This document shows, in pieces, positions 5,368 to 8,012 of a stretch of 8,012 bases of DNA. Every line of letters starts with the position of its first letter. Position 1 is the stretch's first letter. The position numbers and the translations under genes are program-made. The notes under the pieces are model-generated. The model was not told the origin of the DNA. It was given only the letters and a program-made list of their open reading frames with translations, and ran no database searches. Origin of the DNA: Campylobacteraceae bacterium (GTDB taxonomy: Bacteria; Campylobacterota; Campylobacteria; Campylobacterales; Sulfurovaceae); contig JALVXO010000221.1 of assembly GCA_027022775.1 (NCBI GenBank), forward strand, positions 1 to 8,012. The letters are read 5' to 3'.

Positions 5368-6040
5368 ATCGTATAAAATAGAAAAAGCTGTTGCTACATT
5401 GCTAGAGGCGCTAATTTATATAAAAGAGAATATTGAACCTAATCTTGGTTTTGATTATGGATGCAAAAGCGGAGTTTGCGGGGCTTGCAGTGTAAGGGTA
5501 AACGGCAAAGAGAAACTTGCCTGCTCTTACAAACCCAAAGAGGAAGACACTATCGAGCCGTTAAAATATTACCCGCAAAAAAGGGATTTAATAGTTGACA
5601 AATCGAGCCAAAAAGAGTTAATAAAACGGGTAAAAGCACATATAATTAATTACAAAGAAGAAACCCTATCCCCGCAAGATGAGCTTAAAACCCAAATCCA
5701 AAGCGACTGCATACTCTGCTCAAGCTGTTACAGCGCATGCCCGGTTATCGAAATTAACCCGCAGTTTGCCGGACCGTTTGCACTTACAAAAAGTTACAAA
5801 TACACAATAGACAATCGCGAAGCAAATCAAAAAGAGCATATAGATGCAATCCAAAATAGCGGCGTGTGGGATTGCACCCTATGCAACGAATGCACCCTGG
5901 CATGCCCTCAAGGCATAGACCCAAAAAGCGATATTGTCAGCTTAAGAAACATCAGCGCCAAGCACGGCTATACGGATCCAAACTTTAACACGATGAATTT
6001 CGGCGGAGGTTTTGGCTTCGACCCAAACGGCGGGTTTTAA
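5345..6040 (+). CDS. SdhB/FrdB-like iron-sulfur subunit with two tetracysteine motifs
   Basis: This 231-residue electron-transfer protein is related to the iron-sulfur subunit of succinate dehydrogenase/fumarate reductase. The N-terminal ferredoxin domain has a [2Fe-2S] motif C40-x4-C45-x2-C48-x11-C60. The C-terminal domain has C122-x2-C125-x2-C128-x3-C132-P, then C177-x2-C180-x2-C183-x3-C187-P. In ordinary SdhB/FrdB the second motif has a non-Cys at the position of C180 and binds [3Fe-4S]. Here a [4Fe-4S] is predicted, as in atypical archaeal Sdh and thiol:fumarate reductase. The last about 20 residues are an unusual Gly/Phe/Asn-rich tail. AAAGG (5334-5338) precedes the ATG. It is probably the partner of the flavoprotein at 3400-4968. 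No membrane subunit follows, so the electron acceptor or donor is unknown. Confidence 0.88.
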   Translation: MKINIADKSYKIEKAVATLLEALIYIKENIEPNLGFDYGCKSGVCGACSVRVNGKEKLACSYKPKEEDTIEPLKYYPQKRDLIVDKSSQKELIKRVKAHIINYKEETLSPQDELKTQIQSDCILCSSCYSACPVIEINPQFAGPFALTKSYKYTIDNREANQKEHIDAIQNSGVWDCTLCNECTLACPQGIDPKSDIVSLRNISAKHGYTDPNFNTMNFGGGFGFDPNGGF

Positions 6041-6060
6041 CCAATTAAATCGGTTTGGTT
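6039..6060 (+). terminator. Weak hairpin after the operon
   Basis: AACCAA (6039-6044) pairs with TTGGTT (6055-6060) around a 10-base loop, starting at the iron-sulfur gene's stop codon. There is no real T-run behind it, so efficiency as a terminator is doubtful. Confidence 0.25.
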
Positions 6061-6102
6061 GTAAATGTTGGAGCTTTGTAAGAGTATTTGTTGGAAAATC
6101 AA

Positions 6103-6125
6103 GGTCGGGGTCTCTTGACCCCAAC
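6103..6125 (+). repeat. GGGGT-hairpin dispersed repeat, copy 2
   Basis: Stem GGGGTC (6107-6112) and GACCCC (6117-6122) surrounds TCTT, followed by AACATT, closely like the copy at 1403-1427. A third copy lies 70 bases on in the opposite orientation. Confidence 0.5.
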
Positions 6126-6192
6126 ATTATGTTTATGTAACCAAAAACTTCTATTTTGCAAAATAACCATATCCATAAATCAAATTAAATTG

Positions 6193-6213
6193 CCGGGGTT
6201 AGGACACCCCGAC
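6193..6213 (-). repeat. GGGGT-hairpin dispersed repeat, copy 3
   Basis: Read on the minus strand this is GTCGGGGTGTCCTAACCCCGG, the same design as copies at 1403-1427 and 6103-6125. With copy 2 it frames an AT-rich stretch of about 70 bases that encodes nothing recognisable. Confidence 0.5.
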
Positions 6214-6254
6214 GAATACGGTTGCAATCATTCTCTGCAGTTGCTGCAATCTAG

Positions 6255-6290
6255 GCGTCTGCTATGCAAAGCTTTGCTTCGCATAGACGC
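6255..6290. repeat. Imperfect hairpin with a 12-bp palindrome in its loop region
   Basis: GCGTCT (6255-6260) pairs with AGACGC (6285-6290). After a three-base bulge ATGC (6264-6267) pairs with GCAT (6281-6284). The interior contains the perfect palindrome GCAAAGCTTTGC (6266-6277). It is more GC-rich than its surroundings and has seven A downstream (6304-6310). It could be an intergenic repeat or part of a structured transcript end. Function unknown. Confidence 0.45.
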
Positions 6291-6343
6291 AGCGCCGTGC
6301 TCTAAAAAAACATAAAGCCTAAAGTCAAAAAGATACAAATTCC

Positions 6344-6377
6344 GTCATTCTTGCAAAAGCAGGAATTCACAGTTTTT
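6344..6377 (+). repeat. 34-bp REP-like hairpin repeat, copy 2 (possible operon terminator)
   Basis: ATTCTTGC-AAAA-GCAGGAAT (7 pairs plus a G-T wobble) is followed by TCACAG and five T. It is 30/34 identical to the copy at 1479-1512 on the other strand, all differences being transitions. It lies on the same strand as the operon that ends at 6040, so a read-through transcript could end here. Confidence 0.6.
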
Positions 6378-6411
6378 AAAATCAGCATAGAAGCATATTC
6401 TGTAATTTAGT

Positions 6412-6475
6412 GCAAAAAAGCAAAAAAGTTAAAAGTTAAGCCCTGACCCCTTAAAATTTGGGTTAAAAAAATTTA
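6412..6475. other. Low-complexity gene-free stretch with short tandem units
   Basis: GCAAAAAA is doubled at 6412-6427 and AAAAGTT is doubled at 6424-6437. AAGCCCTGACCCCTTA follows (6438-6453). The complement of the last piece (GGGGTCAGGGCTT) resembles sequences often found near REP-associated transposases, though none is present. No coding sequence is seen between 6041 and 6559 apart from chance frames. Confidence 0.35.
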
Positions 6476-6501
6476 AAATAAAGTAAGACACCCTCATTTT
6501 A

Positions 6502-6510
6502 TGGTAATAT
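6502..6510 (+). promoter_or_regulatory. Extended -10 promoter for the glutamate-synthase-like gene
   Basis: TGGTAATAT fits an extended -10 and lies 50 bases before the TTG start. No -35 match is seen. An AT-only inverted repeat (TAAAATTT at 6519-6526 and AAATTTTA at 6534-6541) follows just before the ribosome site AAAGGAG (6546-6552). It may influence leader folding, but could be chance in AT-rich DNA. Confidence 0.45.
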
Positions 6511-6559
6511 ATCACTCATAAAATTTTAAACTTAAATTTTAGGCTAAAGGAGCAATATA

Positions 6560-8012
6560 TTGCATAGCGGGGAATTAGTTCAAAGGTATAGCGCCAGTTT
6601 TTTCTTTGCCGATTGGGGTTTATTTGTTAAATTTTTAACTATTTTAACAGTTTTAATACTATTTAGCATATATATTTATGACCGCTTTATTCAGCGTAAA
6701 AATCAGCTATTGATAAACTATCCATTAATTGGGCGCATAAGATATATTTTTTACTTTTTTAGAAATCCAATGCGCCAATACTTTGGTGATGAGACTTTTT
6801 TTGACTCTTTTGAAAAGCTAGAGTGGGTTAATAAGGTTGCTCACAATAAAAATCCATATATCTCATTTTCTCCTGCAAAGCCGTATGCCAACGAAAAATG
6901 GCTATTTCGCCATGCAAATATTGTAAAAGAGATATCTGAAGTTAAAGATGATTTTAGCGTTACCTTTGGAGAGAATAGAAAATATCCATTTAAAACAAAA
7001 AGCATAATAGGGCGCTCTGCTATGAGTGATGGAGCCATATCTCCAGAGGGAACAAAAGCATTTGCCAGAGGTGCTTTTTATGCAAAGTTTCCTATAAATA
7101 CAGGTGAGGGCGGTTTAACTTCTAACTATTTAGCAACGCTAAAAATTTATGATTGCAACAAAGAGTGTTTAGAGATAGTAAGGGGCAATATATTTGCTCT
7201 GTTTATAAAAAGGGTAGTAAATTTTTTAACAAATAAAGAGATTGCAAGGCGCGTATATAGAAAAATGGTTTTAAGACGAAAAGACAGAGGCACTTTTATA
7301 TTTGATGAAGATAGTATGAACTTTTTTAGAATAAATTGGAATGCAGATATTTCACACTTTCCAAAAGAGCCTCCTAACTCCTTGCCAGATATTATTTTAC
7401 AAATTGGCAGCGGTTTATACGGTGTTAGGGATAAAGATGGCAATTTTGACGAGGAGCGCTATAAAAAAGTTATGCGTTTTTGCCGTATGACAGAGGTTAA
7501 AATTGCCCAGGGAGCAAAACAGACAGGCGGCAGGCTATTAGCTTCTAAAGTTACAGAAGATATAGCATACTATCGTGGTGTTGAACCTTTTAAAGATTTA
7601 ATTAGCCCAAACCGCTTCCCTTATGCAAACAGTATAGAAGAGCTGTATGATTTTTTAGAGAAGCTTCAAAATCTATCTGGCAAACCGGTTGGTTTTAAAA
7701 TTGTAATCTCTTCTAAAGAGCAGTTTGAAGAGTATGTAAAAGCTTTAGCCATAAGAGTTGGCAATAATAAAAGCATACCAGATTTTATAACAATAGATGG
7801 CGGAGATGGCGGAAGCGCCACCGCGCCTTTAGAGATGATGAGCCGTATTGGCTTATCTATAAAAGAGTCGCTTGATATTGCCATTTCTACCCTAAAAGAG
7901 TATGGATTAAGGGATAAAATTAAAATAATTGCAGCTGAAAAGGTTTTAACTCCTGATGATGTTGTAGAACTTTTATGTTATGGAGCAGATTTTATAAATA
8001 TTGCAAGAGGTT
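6560..8012 (+). CDS. FMN-binding glutamate-synthase-family protein, 3'-truncated by window edge
   Basis: The frame is open from TTG 6560 to the window end (484 residues). AAAGGAG seven bases upstream of the TTG supports this start, and no ATG fits before residue 71. Residues about 20-40 (GLFVKFLTILTVLILFSIYI) form one membrane helix, so the enzyme is probably membrane-anchored. The rest is the FMN-barrel (Glu_synthase) domain of GltB: NTGEGG at 180-185, KIAQGAK at 314-320, SP at the ISPNRF segment, PDFITIDGGDGG ending near 418, and GADFINIARG at the edge. The [3Fe-4S] cysteines of the family would lie beyond base 8012. Family members of this stand-alone type lack the glutaminase domain of true GltB, and their reaction is not settled. 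Compared with the common DGGEGGTGAAP motif it has DGGDGGSATAP (413-423). It is separated from the operon upstream by about 520 bases. Confidence 0.88.
   Translation, partial: MHSGELVQRYSASFFFADWGLFVKFLTILTVLILFSIYIYDRFIQRKNQLLINYPLIGRIRYIFYFFRNPMRQYFGDETFFDSFEKLEWVNKVAHNKNPYISFSPAKPYANEKWLFRHANIVKEISEVKDDFSVTFGENRKYPFKTKSIIGRSAMSDGAISPEGTKAFARGAFYAKFPINTGEGGLTSNYLATLKIYDCNKECLEIVRGNIFALFIKRVVNFLTNKEIARRVYRKMVLRRKDRGTFIFDEDSMNFFRINWNADISHFPKEPPNSLPDIILQIGSGLYGVRDKDGNFDEERYKKVMRFCRMTEVKIAQGAKQTGGRLLASKVTEDIAYYRGVEPFKDLISPNRFPYANSIEELYDFLEKLQNLSGKPVGFKIVISSKEQFEEYVKALAIRVGNNKSIPDFITIDGGDGGSATAPLEMMSRIGLSIKESLDIAISTLKEYGLRDKIKIIAAEKVLTPDDVVELLCYGADFINIARG

Noticed and set aside
6088..6315. 75-residue plus-strand frame after the iron-sulfur gene
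   Set aside because: It is made of the GGGGT hairpins and the GCGTCT hairpin, has no ribosome binding site and no protein-like composition.

Overview
The window looks like chromosome from an AT-rich, chemolithotrophic or anaerobic member of the Campylobacterota (Sulfurimonas/Sulfurovum/Hydrogenimonas type). This is judged from base composition, protein flavour, TTG starts, and promoters with a good -10 box but no clear -35. No rRNA or tRNA is present to confirm it. No CRISPR array, intact transposase or phage gene was seen.

Layout. (1) Bases 3-1016 (+): the 3' part of a radical SAM/SPASM enzyme whose cluster-binding N-terminus lies off the left edge. (2) Bases 1017-1598: a gene-free stretch with a 239-bp nested palindrome, an orphan promoter-like sequence, a heptamer tandem repeat, and two small hairpin repeats. 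(3) Bases 1599-2375 (-): thiG, thiazole synthase, with no other thi gene in view. (4) Bases 2376-2477: a short divergent promoter region. (5) Bases 2478-6040 (+): a tightly packed operon. It holds a D-2-hydroxyacid dehydrogenase, an SdhA/FrdA/NadB-family flavoprotein (8-bp overlap), a small antitoxin-like gene, the stump of a PIN-domain (VapC-like) toxin, and an SdhB/FrdB-like iron-sulfur protein. (6) Bases 6041-6559: a second gene-free stretch with members of the same hairpin families, ending in a promoter. (7) Bases 6560-8012 (+): an FMN-binding glutamate-synthase-family protein with an N-terminal membrane helix, cut by the right edge.

The operon is the most interesting part. The flavoprotein and iron-sulfur protein resemble the catalytic dimer of succinate dehydrogenase/fumarate reductase, but no membrane anchor or CCG-type (SdhE/HdrB) subunit follows. 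The flavoprotein has Asn where the FAD-linking His normally lies, as in L-aspartate oxidase. Around the substrate loop it reads like Sdh/Frd rather than NadB. The iron-sulfur protein carries a complete CxxCxxCxxxCP second motif, predicting [4Fe-4S] instead of [3Fe-4S], as in the atypical Sdh and thiol:fumarate reductase lineages. I infer a soluble or loosely attached fumarate/succinate-type oxidoreductase, possibly linked to 2-hydroxyacid/2-oxoacid metabolism through the dehydrogenase. A toxin-antitoxin module seems to have landed between its two genes and then decayed.

The intergenic regions share dispersed hairpin repeats. A 34-bp element occurs twice in opposite orientation, and each copy reads hairpin-then-T-run downstream of the neighbouring transcription unit. 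This suggests mobile repeats that may now act as terminators.
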